Positions 52,861 through 61,531 of a DNA stretch of 64,000 nucleotides are shown here, one piece after another; the first letter of the stretch is position 1; every line of letters starts with the position of its first letter. The position numbers were made by a program, and so were the translations under genes. The DNA is taken from assembly GCF_016907085.1 (NCBI RefSeq), contig NZ_JAFBBJ010000001.1, positions 2,790,001 through 2,854,000 on the forward strand, read 5' to 3'. A model generated the notes under the pieces. The model was not told the origin of the DNA and made no database searches. It saw only the letters and a list, made by a program, of their open reading frames with translations. Source of the DNA: Clavibacter michiganensis (GTDB lineage: Bacteria; Actinomycetota; Actinomycetes; Actinomycetales; Microbacteriaceae).

Positions 52861-53570
52861 CCCCGACCGCACCCGCCGCCCCGGCGCCCGCCCCCGCCCT
52901 CGACGGCATCGAGCTCGTCGTGCTCGACATGGCCGGCACGACCGTGCGCGACGACGGCGTCGTCGAGGCCGCGTTCCGGAGCGCCGCGGAGCGCACGGGG
53001 CTCGTCGACCGGATCGACTGGGACGAGGCGATCGCCTACGTGCGGCGCACGATGGGCCGCTCCAAGTCCGACGTGTTCCTGCACCTCTGCCAGGGTGACG
53101 CCGCCGAGGCCGCGCGCGCCACGGCCGCGTTCGAGGACGCCTACGCGGAGATCGTCGCGGCCGACGGCGCCGAGCCGATCCCGGGAGCGGACGCCCTGAT
53201 CCGCCGGCTCCGCGCCGACGGCCGCCGCGTCGCGCTCACGACCGGCTTCGCGCCCGTCACGCGCGACGCGATCCTCGACGCCCTCGGCTGGCGCGACCTC
53301 GTCGACCTCGCGCTCTCCCCGGCGGACGCGGGACGCGGCCGACCCGCCCCCGACCTCGTGCTGGCCGCCGCCCTCCGCGTCGGCGTGAGCGCGATGTCGG
53401 CGGTCGCGGTCGTCGGCGACACCGCGAGCGACGTCGCCTGCGGTCGCGCGGCGGGCGCGGGGCTCGTGGTCGGCGTGCTCACGGGCGCGCACGACCGCGC
53501 CGCGCTCGAGGCGGCCGGCCCCGACGCCGTGCTCGACGACGTGACCGGGCTCCTGACGCTGACGCGCTGA
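52857..53570 (+). CDS. phosphonatase-like HAD hydrolase (TIGR03351-type, PhnX-like)
   Basis: A 237-residue haloacid dehalogenase-fold enzyme. The nucleophile is Asp24 in VVLDMAGTTV, as in phosphonoacetaldehyde hydrolase. Lys70 in MGRSK occupies the place of the Schiff-base lysine of PhnX (MGxxK), so C-P bond cleavage of an aldehyde phosphonate is chemically plausible. AVVGDTASDVACG supplies the Mg-binding aspartates. It probably cleaves the product of the preceding oxidase to phosphate and acetaldehyde or a close analogue. ATGA overlap with the oxidase gene. Confidence 0.88.
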   Translation: MTPTAPAAPAPAPALDGIELVVLDMAGTTVRDDGVVEAAFRSAAERTGLVDRIDWDEAIAYVRRTMGRSKSDVFLHLCQGDAAEAARATAAFEDAYAEIVAADGAEPIPGADALIRRLRADGRRVALTTGFAPVTRDAILDALGWRDLVDLALSPADAGRGRPAPDLVLAAALRVGVSAMSAVAVVGDTASDVACGRAAGAGLVVGVLTGAHDRAALEAAGPDAVLDDVTGLLTLTR

Positions 53571-53584
53571 CGGGCGGGTCCCGC

Positions 53585-54898
53585 CTAGCGCCGCCCCCGC
53601 CGCGGCAGCACCGGCAGCGGCGCGTCCGCGAGCCACGCGCGCAGCAGCGCGCCCGCGTCGCCCGCCGCAGCCACGAGGTCGGCCGTGGTGCGCGGATCCG
53701 TCCACGCCGGATCCGTCCACCGCCGCAGCAGCTCCCGCCACGACGCGTCGCCGAGCGTGAGCCGCAGCGCGTGCACCGCGAGGGCGCCGCGCTTGTAGAC
53801 GACGTCGTCGAACATCGACTCGGGTCCGGGATCGCCGATGGCCATCTGCGTGCCGTAGCGGTCGAGGCGCGCGTGGTGCTGGCGCGCGAGCTGGTCCGCG
53901 GTGGGCCCGCCGGACTCCTCCGACCACAGCCACTCGGCGTAGCAGGCGAAGCCCTCGTTGAGCCAGATGTGCTGCCACGACGCGATGCCCACGGAGTTGC
54001 CGAACCACTGGTGCGCGAGCTCGTGGGCGACGAGCCGCTCGGATCCGCCCGTGCCGTCGGCGTGGTTCGCGCCGAGCACCGCCATGGCCTGCGCCTCGAG
54101 CGGGATCTCCAGCTCGTCGTCCGTCACCACGACCCGGTACTCGTCGAACGGGTACGGCCCGAACAGCGTCTCGAAGAACGCCATCATGCGCGGCACGAGC
54201 GCGAGGTCCTGCAGCACGCGGGCCTCGCGCGGCTTCGGGTAGGCGAAGACGGCCTGGGTGGATCCGGCGGGCACGCGCTTCTCGGCGTACCGGCCGATCT
54301 GCACGGTCGCGAGGTACGGCGCGGTGGGCGCATCCTGCTCGTACGTCCAGGTGGCGCGGCCCGAGCGCTCGAGCCGCGAGACGAGCCGGCCGCTCGCGAT
54401 CACGGAGTAGTCGACCTCGCACGCGACCCGGATCCGGAACGCGGCCCGGTCATCCGGCCGGTCGTTGCACGGGAACCAGGTGGACGCGCCGCTCGGCTGC
54501 GACGCGACGAGCACGCCGTCGCCGAGCTCCTCCCAGCCGAGGTCGCCCCACACGGTGCGGCGCGGGCCGGGCTCGCCCGAGTACGCGACGTCGACCGTGA
54601 AGGTCGTGCCGGCCGGGATGGGCGCCGCAGGAGTGACGACGAGGCGCCCGCCGCGCTGCACGTGACGGGTCTCGCGGCGGCCGTCGACGCGGACGTCGCC
54701 CGCGCGGAGGCCCGTGAGGTCGAGCTCGAAGCGGGGGAGCGGCTCGCGCGCCACGGCGGTGATGACGGCGCGCGCCTTGAGGCGGTTGCGGGCGACGCGG
54801 TAGTCGAGGTCGAGGTCGTAGCGCGCGACCGCGAAGGCCGTGGATCCGACCTCGGGGGTGTACGCGTCGCCGGACGACGGACCTGCGGCGGCCCTCAC
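53585..54898 (-). CDS. M1 family zinc metallopeptidase (aminopeptidase)
   Basis: A 437-residue M1 peptidase with the catalytic domain and the N-terminal beta-saddle but no long C-terminal domain. The zinc site is HELAHQW (His292, Glu293, His296) with the distal Glu315 in WLNEGFA, the canonical HExxH-x18-E. In place of GAMEN it has LEAQAMAVLG. No signal peptide is visible. GTG 54898 is chosen because it overlaps the NRPS stop as GTGA, so the two are translationally coupled. It may trim or degrade the product of that synthetase, or act on general peptides. Confidence 0.9.
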   Translation of the reverse strand: MRAAAGPSSGDAYTPEVGSTAFAVARYDLDLDYRVARNRLKARAVITAVAREPLPRFELDLTGLRAGDVRVDGRRETRHVQRGGRLVVTPAAPIPAGTTFTVDVAYSGEPGPRRTVWGDLGWEELGDGVLVASQPSGASTWFPCNDRPDDRAAFRIRVACEVDYSVIASGRLVSRLERSGRATWTYEQDAPTAPYLATVQIGRYAEKRVPAGSTQAVFAYPKPREARVLQDLALVPRMMAFFETLFGPYPFDEYRVVVTDDELEIPLEAQAMAVLGANHADGTGGSERLVAHELAHQWFGNSVGIASWQHIWLNEGFACYAEWLWSEESGGPTADQLARQHHARLDRYGTQMAIGDPGPESMFDDVVYKRGALAVHALRLTLGDASWRELLRRWTDPAWTDPRTTADLVAAAGDAGALLRAWLADAPLPVLPRRGRR

Positions 54899-57800
54899 CG
54901 GTGACCGGCGGTCGCGACGGCGCTCGCGGACGCCGCGGGCAGGTACCGGCCGAGCGTCACCTCGCGCCACGGGCCGATCGGGTTGCCGCTCCAGCGGCTG
55001 GCCTCGGGCACGAGCTCCCCGCGCATCACGAGGCTCGCGGGCCCCACGGTGGCCTGCGGGCCGATGCGCGCCGCGGGGAGGATGACGCTGTGCGGCCCGA
55101 GGGTCGCACCCGCGTCGAGGGTGACGGTGTCCATGCTCATGATCCGATCATGGAACAGGTGCGTCTGCACGACGCATCCGCGGTTGACGGTCGAAGCGTC
55201 CCCCAGCGTCACCAGATCGGCCTCGGGCAGCCAGTGCGAGTCGCACCACACGCCGGATCCGATGCGCGCGCCGAGGCTCCGCAGCCACCAGACGAGCGCG
55301 GGCGTGCCGGCCGCCGACGACGCGAACCAGGGCGCGGCGACCATCTCGGTGAAGACGTCCGACACCTCGCTGCGCCACACGAACGACGACCAGAGCGGGT
55401 GCTCCTCGGCGCGGATGCGGCCGATGAGGATCCACTTCGCCGCCGTCGAGATCCCCGCCGCGACCGCGCCGGCCGCGAGCAGCACCACGCCGCCGAGCAG
55501 GAACGCGACGAGCGGGCCCCACGCCTCGGTGATCGCGGCGAGCGTCACGAGCACGGCCAGGCCGATCGCGCAGGTCACGAACACGGGCACGACGCGGAGC
55601 AGCTCCCACAGGATGCGGGCCACGCGCAGCCGGGTCGGCGGCCGGAACGTGCGCGAGTCGTCCGCGGCGGCGACCGTGCGCCGGAGCCGGACGGGCGGGG
55701 AGCCGAGCCACGAGGATCCGGCCTTCGACTTCGTGGGCGCCGCCGAGAGCACCGCGACGAGGCCGTCCTTCGGCACCTTGTGTCCGGGCCCCGCCATGCC
55801 CGAGTTGCCGAGGAACGCGCGCTGGCCGATCTCGGCGCGGGCGACGCGCATCCACCCGCCGCCGAGCTCGTAGCCGGCCACGAGCGTGTCGTCGGCGAGG
55901 AAGGCGCCGTCGCGGATGGTCGTCATAGCGGGGATGAGCAGCACGGTGGACGCCTCGACGTCCTTGCCCACGCGCGCGCCGAGGAGGCGCAGCCACACGG
56001 GCGTGAAGAGGCCGGCGTAGAGCGGGAAGAGCACGGTGCGCGCGAGGTCGAGCAGGCGCTCGGTGGTCCAGAGCTGCCAGCCGACGCGGCTGCGCACGGC
56101 GTGGATGCCCTCGGTCACGCCGAGGCCGAGCAGGCGCACGGATCCCACGACCAGCAGCGCGAGCACGAGCCCGGTCACGAGCACCGCGGGCACGAGCGCG
56201 CCGAGGCCGCGCCACCAGGCGTCGCCGAGGTCGGCGGATCCGCGGATCGCTGCCGCGAGGATCCCGCCGCCCGCGACGAACGCCACCACGGGCACGAGCG
56301 CGGTCGCGACCGAGGCGGCGCCGTACGCCGCGACCCAGCGCGTGTTGCGCGGCGGCCGGTGGTCGGGCCACCAGACCCGCGCCTTGCCCTCGCGCGCGGC
56401 GGGGGATCCGGCCCAGCGCTGGCCCGACGGCACCCGCCCGAAGACGGCCGAGCCCGGCGCGATCTCCGCGCCCTTGCCGATGCGCGTGCCCGGCAGCAGC
56501 GTCGAGCGGGTGCCGACGGTGGATCCCGCGCCGATGCGGATCGCGCCGACGCGCACGGTGTCGCCGTCGATCCAGTAGCCGGAGAGGTCGACCTCGGGCT
56601 CGACCGAGGCGCCGCGGCCGATGCGGAGCATGCCCGTGACGGGCGGCAGCGTGTGCAGGTCGACGTCGTCGGCGATGCGCGCGCCGAGCGCCCGCGCGTA
56701 GTACGTGATCCACGGCGCGCCCGCGAGCCCGACCGCGCCGATCTGCTGCGCGATCTGCTCGGCCAGCCAGATCCGCAGGTGCCAGCGGCCGCCGCGCGGG
56801 TGGTCGCCGGGCTGGAGGCCGCGGAGGAGAAGGCGCGCGGCGGCCGCGGAGATCGCCATGCGGCCGAACGGCGTCGCGAAGAGGAGGAGGCCGGGGGCGA
56901 GCAACCACCACGAGACGTCCGGCAGCGCGTCGAAGCCGCCGAGCGGGCGCAGCAGCGCGGAGCCCGTGAGCAGCAGCGCGAGCCAGCGGAGGCTCTGCAG
57001 CGCGAGCAGGGGCGCGCCGAGCAGGGTCTGGATCCACTGCGTGCGGCGCGGAGTCGGCGTCACGTCCACCTGCGGCCCGCGGCTCTCGGCCCGCGGCGCG
57101 CGTCCCGCGATGGCGGCGTGCATGGCACCGAGGCGCGGGTGGGCGTAGACGTCGGCCACCGTGAACTCGGGGTCGACGGTGCGGATCCGGGCCACGAGCT
57201 GAGCAGCCGACAGGGATCCGCCGCCCAGGTCGAAGAAGTTGGCGTCGGCGCTCGCGACGGGCGTGCCGAGCGCGGCCGACCACATCTCGGCGAGCGGCCG
57301 CAGCTCGGCGTCGAGGTCGGCGCCGTCGTCGCCCGCGGCGCCCGGCAGCGGCCAGGGGAGTGCGGCCCTGTCGACCTTGCCGGACGTGCGCGTGGGCAGC
57401 GACTCGACCACCCCGATGAGCGGAACGAGCGCGGCCGGCAGCGCGACGCGGAGCCGCTGCACGGCGTCCTCGCGCGAGAAGGTCGCCGGATCCCGCGGCA
57501 CGAGGTAGCCGACGAGCACCGGGTTGCCCGCGCCCGTCGTCTGCACCGCGACGGCCGCGCCCTGCACGTCGTCGAGCGCCTGCAGCGCCGCCTCGATCTC
57601 GCCCAGCTCGATGCGCCGCCCGCCGACCTTCACCTGGTCGTCGGCGCGGCCCTGGAAGACGAGGCCCTCGGCCTCGAAGCGCACGAGGTCGCCCGAGCGG
57701 TAGGCGCGGTCCCAGCCGAGCGCGGGGAAGGGGGCGTACTTCTCGGCGTCCTTGGCGGGATCCAGGTAGCGCGCGAGCCCGACCCCGCCGATGATCAGCT

Positions 57801-58935
57801 CGCCCACGCCGCCCTCGGGGACGCGCGCGCCCTCGGGGTCGACGACCGCGAGCGTCCAGCCGTCGAGCGGCAGGCCGATGCGCACGGGACCCGGGCCGCC
57901 GAGCGGCGCCGCGCACGCGACGACGGTCGCCTCGGTGGGGCCGTACGTGTTCCACACCTCGCGGCCGTCGGTCGCGAGCCGCTGGCCGAGCTCGGGCGGG
58001 CAGGCCTCGCCGCCGAAGATGAGCAGCCGGACGTTCTCGAGCGACTCCGCGGGCCACAGCGCCGCGAGCGTCGGCACGGTCGAGACGATCGTCACGCCGT
58101 GCGTCGTGAGCCAGGGCCCGAGGTCCATCCCGCTGCGGACGAGGCTGCGCGGCGCCGGCACGAGGCACGCGCCGTGGCGCCAGGCGAGCCACATCTCCTC
58201 GCAGCTGGCGTCGAACGCGACCGAGAGGCCGGCGAGCACGCGATCGCCCGGCCCGATGGGCTCGTCCTGGAGGAAGAGGCGCGCCTCCGCGTCGACGAAG
58301 GCCGCGGCCGAGCGGTGCGAGACGGCGACGCCCTTGGGGGTGCCGGTGGATCCCGAGGTGAAGATGATCCACGCGTCGTCCTCGGGCGCCGGCGGCGCGA
58401 CGAGCGGCAGCGCGGAGGTGGAGGCGTGCGCGGCGGCGGCGGGGAGGATGCGGAGCGCGGCGGCGTCGGCGGCATCGGCGGCGGTCTCGCTGGCGTCCGC
58501 GGCGTCCGCGGCGCGCGGCGTGTACTCGCCCGTGCCCGTGACGACGCCCGCGACGCGCGCCTCGCCGAACACGAGTCGCGCGCGCTCGTCCGGGTCGTCC
58601 GCGTCCACCGGCACGTAGGCGGCACCGGCCGCGAGCACGCCGAGCACGGTGACGTAGAGGTCGCGGGATCCGGACGGCATGCGGATCCCGACCCGGTCGC
58701 CCTTACCGACGCCCGCCTCCCGCAGCGACGCGGCCACCTGCACGACACGCGCCATGAGCTCGCGGTAGCTGAGCGCGCCGTCGCCGTCCTGGATGGCGGA
58801 CGCGTCGGGGTGCGCGGCGACCGTGGCCCGGAGCACGTCGACGAGGGTGCGCGGCGGCGTGACGGCGTCGGCCCGGTCGAGCACGCGCTGGGCGTCGTCG
58901 TGCGGCGTCGCCGCCTCCGGAGAGGACTCGGGCAT
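54895..58935 (-). CDS. Pls/PosA-type membrane non-ribosomal peptide synthetase
   Basis: A 1346-residue protein. An adenylation domain (about residues 30-525) has IIFTSGSTGTPKG, NTYGPTEATVV, YRSGDLVRF, GRADDQVKVGGRRIELGEIE and the catalytic lysine in TRTSGK. The substrate pocket begins FDAS, with the Asp that binds an alpha-amino group. A carrier domain follows (DLGGGSLS, Ser near 574). The last about 700 residues alternate membrane helices with two or three left-handed beta-helix, acyltransferase-like blocks, as in epsilon-polylysine synthetase (Pls) and other terminal-domain NRPSs (TIGR02353). It should make a short or polymeric amino acid product at the membrane; the monomer is unknown. ATG 58935 has a good Shine-Dalgarno (GGAG); ATG 59043, overlapping the GntR stop, is an alternative. 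Confidence 0.92.
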   Translation of the reverse strand: MPESSPEAATPHDDAQRVLDRADAVTPPRTLVDVLRATVAAHPDASAIQDGDGALSYRELMARVVQVAASLREAGVGKGDRVGIRMPSGSRDLYVTVLGVLAAGAAYVPVDADDPDERARLVFGEARVAGVVTGTGEYTPRAADAADASETAADAADAAALRILPAAAAHASTSALPLVAPPAPEDDAWIIFTSGSTGTPKGVAVSHRSAAAFVDAEARLFLQDEPIGPGDRVLAGLSVAFDASCEEMWLAWRHGACLVPAPRSLVRSGMDLGPWLTTHGVTIVSTVPTLAALWPAESLENVRLLIFGGEACPPELGQRLATDGREVWNTYGPTEATVVACAAPLGGPGPVRIGLPLDGWTLAVVDPEGARVPEGGVGELIIGGVGLARYLDPAKDAEKYAPFPALGWDRAYRSGDLVRFEAEGLVFQGRADDQVKVGGRRIELGEIEAALQALDDVQGAAVAVQTTGAGNPVLVGYLVPRDPATFSREDAVQRLRVALPAALVPLIGVVESLPTRTSGKVDRAALPWPLPGAAGDDGADLDAELRPLAEMWSAALGTPVASADANFFDLGGGSLSAAQLVARIRTVDPEFTVADVYAHPRLGAMHAAIAGRAPRAESRGPQVDVTPTPRRTQWIQTLLGAPLLALQSLRWLALLLTGSALLRPLGGFDALPDVSWWLLAPGLLLFATPFGRMAISAAAARLLLRGLQPGDHPRGGRWHLRIWLAEQIAQQIGAVGLAGAPWITYYARALGARIADDVDLHTLPPVTGMLRIGRGASVEPEVDLSGYWIDGDTVRVGAIRIGAGSTVGTRSTLLPGTRIGKGAEIAPGSAVFGRVPSGQRWAGSPAAREGKARVWWPDHRPPRNTRWVAAYGAASVATALVPVVAFVAGGGILAAAIRGSADLGDAWWRGLGALVPAVLVTGLVLALLVVGSVRLLGLGVTEGIHAVRSRVGWQLWTTERLLDLARTVLFPLYAGLFTPVWLRLLGARVGKDVEASTVLLIPAMTTIRDGAFLADDTLVAGYELGGGWMRVARAEIGQRAFLGNSGMAGPGHKVPKDGLVAVLSAAPTKSKAGSSWLGSPPVRLRRTVAAADDSRTFRPPTRLRVARILWELLRVVPVFVTCAIGLAVLVTLAAITEAWGPLVAFLLGGVVLLAAGAVAAGISTAAKWILIGRIRAEEHPLWSSFVWRSEVSDVFTEMVAAPWFASSAAGTPALVWWLRSLGARIGSGVWCDSHWLPEADLVTLGDASTVNRGCVVQTHLFHDRIMSMDTVTLDAGATLGPHSVILPAARIGPQATVGPASLVMRGELVPEASRWSGNPIGPWREVTLGRYLPAASASAVATAGHR

Positions 58936-59039
58936 GTGGTCTCCGTTCGGATCGTGCGGCGTGTGCACTGTCGGGCCTCCGGGTGAACGGGAGGTGGAAT
59001 CGCGGCGACCCGGCGTCGCCGCCGCGCCCGACGGATCCG

Positions 59040-59408
59040 TCATCCGGCCGCGAGCGCCTCGTCGACCAGGCGTCGCGCCTCGCCGTCGGCCACGCCCAGC
59101 CGCCCGGCGAGCTGCGCGTACGCGACGGCCGCCGCCCGGAGCGCGGCGGGCACGTCGTCCTGCGCGGCGACGAACGACCCCGCGCGCCCGCGCGTCTCGA
59201 TCACCCCGTCGGCCTCGAGCTCCTTGTAGGCCCGCGCCACCGTGTTGACGGCGACGCCCGCCTGCTCGGCGAGCGCGCGCACGGTCGGCAGCCGCGCGCC
59301 GACGGGCAGCTCGCCGTCGGCGGCCCGGCGCGCGACCTCCGCGCGGAGCTGCTCGTAGGGCGGGGTCGTGGAGCCCGGGTCGATGCGGTAGCCGGGCGCG
59401 GGATCCAT
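59040..59408 (-). CDS. GntR family regulator, YtrA-like short form
   Basis: A 122-residue winged-helix protein (LPTVRALAEQAGVAVNTVARAYKELEADGVIE, about residues 37-75) with only a short helical tail, as in YtrA-type regulators of membrane-protein operons. It heads the operon with the NRPS and M1 peptidase genes and probably controls it. TAGCCT on the minus strand (59420-59415) leaves six bases to the ATG, a leaderless layout that also allows autoregulation at the promoter. Confidence 0.92.
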   Translation of the reverse strand: MDPAPGYRIDPGSTTPPYEQLRAEVARRAADGELPVGARLPTVRALAEQAGVAVNTVARAYKELEADGVIETRGRAGSFVAAQDDVPAALRAAAVAYAQLAGRLGVADGEARRLVDEALAAG

Positions 59409-59530
59409 GCGCCGAGGCTAGCGAGGCGGGGCCGGCCGGCGGGCGCGACATGCACGGCGGTGCGCGCGGGGGACGCCCGCGGCGGGCAGGATGGGAGGGC
59501 GGCGCACCGGCCGCCGACGGGAGGATCCGC

Positions 59531-59902
59531 ATGTCCGAGCTCGAGCTGATCACGATGTGGTCGCGCGCCCGCAAGCAGCTCATCACGAGCCAGCTGGGCC
59601 CGATATTCCTGCTGACCTCCACGGTGGTCCTGCTCCGCACGGGCCTCGCCGACGCCGACCTCGGCACGCGCCTCGCGGCCGCGCTCATCCTGCTGGCCAC
59701 CGGGGCCATGGGCGCCGCCGCGCAGTTCTCCATCACCTCGCAGGGCATCGCCATCGCCCGCGACCTCCGCGACGCCGGCGCCACGTCGCACGCGGCCCGC
59801 ACGGTGATCGCCTCCGAGGGCCTCACGAACCTCGTCCGCTACGCGCTGCCGGCGCTCTTCGTGGTCATCTACGTCGTGATCCTGGTGGCGCTGTTCGCCT
59901 GA
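59531..59902 (+). CDS. small membrane protein of unknown function
   Basis: A 123-residue protein with three predicted membrane helices (about residues 20-38, 44-65 and 102-122) and a soluble loop (RDLRDAGATSHAART) between the second and third. Not recognised. The ATG has a strong Shine-Dalgarno (GGGAGG, six-base spacer). It stands alone between the divergent GntR gene and the toxin-antitoxin pair. Confidence 0.75.
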   Translation: MSELELITMWSRARKQLITSQLGPIFLLTSTVVLLRTGLADADLGTRLAAALILLATGAMGAAAQFSITSQGIAIARDLRDAGATSHAARTVIASEGLTNLVRYALPALFVVIYVVILVALFA

Positions 59903-59980
59903 TGCTCGCCGTGTGATCCGGGGTGTGATCACAGGGTCGCCGACGGCGTGATCCGCATGCGCATCGAATAGGATGGCGTC

Positions 59981-60367
59981 ATGTCGATCACCACGCCCGG
60001 GCTGGGCGCCTACGAGACGGCCATGCGAGCGTCCGACGCGGAGCTGGTCGCCGGCCTTCGCGAGATGCTGGGCGCCAAGCTCGTCGCCTACCTCGGCTCC
60101 GTGCAGGAGACGCGGGCTGTCCGTCAGTGGGCGGAGGCGGAGCGGGCTCCGGCCGCGGCGACGATGACCCGGCTCCGGCTGGCCTTCCACGCCGCGGGGA
60201 TCCTCGCGGAGCGCGAGCAGCCCCGGGTGGTCCAGGCGTGGTTCACGGGCCTGAACCCGCAGCTCGACGACGCATCACCGGCCCGCCTCATCCGGGAGTC
60301 CCCGGACCTCGACGACTCGGGTGCGCGGATCCTGGCGGCGGCCCGGTCCTTCGTCGCGAACGCCTGA
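59981..60367 (+). CDS. Xre/MbcA/ParS-type antitoxin of a RES toxin
   Basis: A 128-residue protein with an N-terminal Xre-like helix-turn-helix (GSVQETRAVRQWAEAERAP, near residues 39-57) and the MbcA/ParS toxin-binding region in the C-terminal half (ILAEREQPRVVQAWFTGLNPQLDD). It should neutralise the RES toxin and repress its own promoter. TAGGAT (59969-59974) leaves six bases to the ATG, so it is leaderless. The toxin gene starts ten bases after its stop. Confidence 0.87.
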   Translation: MSITTPGLGAYETAMRASDAELVAGLREMLGAKLVAYLGSVQETRAVRQWAEAERAPAAATMTRLRLAFHAAGILAEREQPRVVQAWFTGLNPQLDDASPARLIRESPDLDDSGARILAAARSFVANA

Positions 60368-60377
60368 GCCGCCCGCG

Positions 60378-61091
60378 GTGGAGAGCTTCCGCTACGCGCT
60401 GCGCACGTCACCCGGTGAGGTGTGGCGCGTGGGTCGCGCTCCCGATCCCTGGGCCTGGACCGACTGGCGGTACGCCGAGCGCGGTCGCTTCCCCGGCCGG
60501 TGGGACTCCCCGGACGGCTCGTACCGGACGATCTACGCCGGCTCGACCCCGCACGCCTGCCTGGTCGAGCTGCTTGCCCCGTTCCGGCCCGATCCTTCCG
60601 TGAGCGCCGGTCTCGCCGCCATCCAGGAGGATGAGGCGGACGCCTCGCTGCATCCCACCGTCGTGCCCGGGCAGATCGACGGGTCCTGGTTCGCTGCCCG
60701 CCGTCTCGGTCGCGCCGTCCTCACGGGGAGCTACTGCGACGTGACCCATTCGTCGACGATCGCCGCTCTGCGACCGCGGTTCCTCTCCGCCGCCCTCCGC
60801 CACGGGCTGATGGACGTCGACGCCGCGGCGCTCCAGGACGCGCGTCCCCGCGAGCTCACCCAGGCGATCGGGCGCGCCCTCTACGAGGAGACGGAGGGAG
60901 GCCGTGCGGTCGTCGATGGGATCCGATTCCCGTCGCGGCACGGGCGCGAGCTGGAGCTGTGGGCGGTGTTCGAGCGCGCCTCCGACGAGGGCCGGAGCGG
61001 GCGGCTCGCGGAGGCGACGGTGCACCGGCTCCCCGCGGACCATCCTGCGGTGCGGTCGGCGGCGGCCCTCCACGGTCTGCGGATCGCCTAG
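60378..61091 (+). CDS. RES domain toxin (NAD-degrading type)
   Basis: A 237-residue RES-fold protein. The conserved arginine in GRFPGRWDS (Arg41), the tyrosine in YAGST (Tyr53) and glutamate in CLVELLAPF (Glu64) match the ART-like active site of RES toxins such as MbcT, which destroy NAD+. With the upstream Xre-type antitoxin it forms a type II toxin-antitoxin pair. The GTG start follows the antitoxin stop by ten bases and is weakly preceded by a ribosome binding site, which would keep toxin levels low. Confidence 0.87.
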   Translation: MESFRYALRTSPGEVWRVGRAPDPWAWTDWRYAERGRFPGRWDSPDGSYRTIYAGSTPHACLVELLAPFRPDPSVSAGLAAIQEDEADASLHPTVVPGQIDGSWFAARRLGRAVLTGSYCDVTHSSTIAALRPRFLSAALRHGLMDVDAAALQDARPRELTQAIGRALYEETEGGRAVVDGIRFPSRHGRELELWAVFERASDEGRSGRLAEATVHRLPADHPAVRSAAALHGLRIA

Positions 61092-61093
61092 CG

Positions 61094-61531
61094 CTACTCG
61101 AGCGTCCGGTTCACCAGCCGGCTCAGCACGATCGCGCTGCGCGTGTGGTCGACGTTCGGGGCCAGGCGCACCTTCTCGAGGGCGTCCTCGAGGCTCGGGA
61201 TGTCGCGGGAGCGGATCCGGACGATGGCGTCCGCGTCGCCCGTGACGGTGCCCGCGTCCACCACCTCGGGCACGCCCTGGAGGATCCGGCGCAGCTCGTC
61301 CGGCGCGACCGTCCCGCGGCAGAACAGCTCCACGTAGGCCTCGGTGCTGAGGCCGTCGACCGCGGGGTCGACCTGGATGGTGAAGCCGCGGATCACGCCG
61401 TCGGCCACCAGCCGGTCGACCCGTCGCTTCACCGCGCTGGCCGACAGGCCCACCGTCCCGCCGATGTCGCCGTAGCCGGCGCGGCCGTTCTGGCGGAGGA
61501 GGTCGATGATCCGGTGGTCCAGGTTGTCCAT
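61094..61531 (-). CDS. Lrp/AsnC family transcriptional regulator
   Basis: A 145-residue regulator with an N-terminal helix-turn-helix (RAGYGDIGGTVGLSASAVKRRVDRL) and a C-terminal RAM ligand-binding domain (VDAGTVTGDADAIVRIRS). Lrp-type proteins sense amino acids. It is divergent from the arginine-family hydrolase and rocD genes and probably controls them; arginine or ornithine would be the effector. TAGGCT on the minus strand (61543-61538) six bases before the ATG makes it leaderless. Confidence 0.92.
   Translation of the reverse strand: MDNLDHRIIDLLRQNGRAGYGDIGGTVGLSASAVKRRVDRLVADGVIRGFTIQVDPAVDGLSTEAYVELFCRGTVAPDELRRILQGVPEVVDAGTVTGDADAIVRIRSRDIPSLEDALEKVRLAPNVDHTRSAIVLSRLVNRTLE

Noticed and set aside
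54901-58986. A 1361-codon open frame on the plus strand opposite the NRPS gene
   Set aside because: Its translation is an Arg/Ala/Gly/His-rich string with no domain pattern. It is the antisense shadow produced by G/C third positions of the real minus-strand gene.
58936-59043. NRPS start at ATG 59043, overlapping the GntR stop
   Set aside because: Not excluded, but the added 36 residues are low-complexity and the ATG at 58935 has its own well-spaced GGAG site, so the shorter form was chosen.
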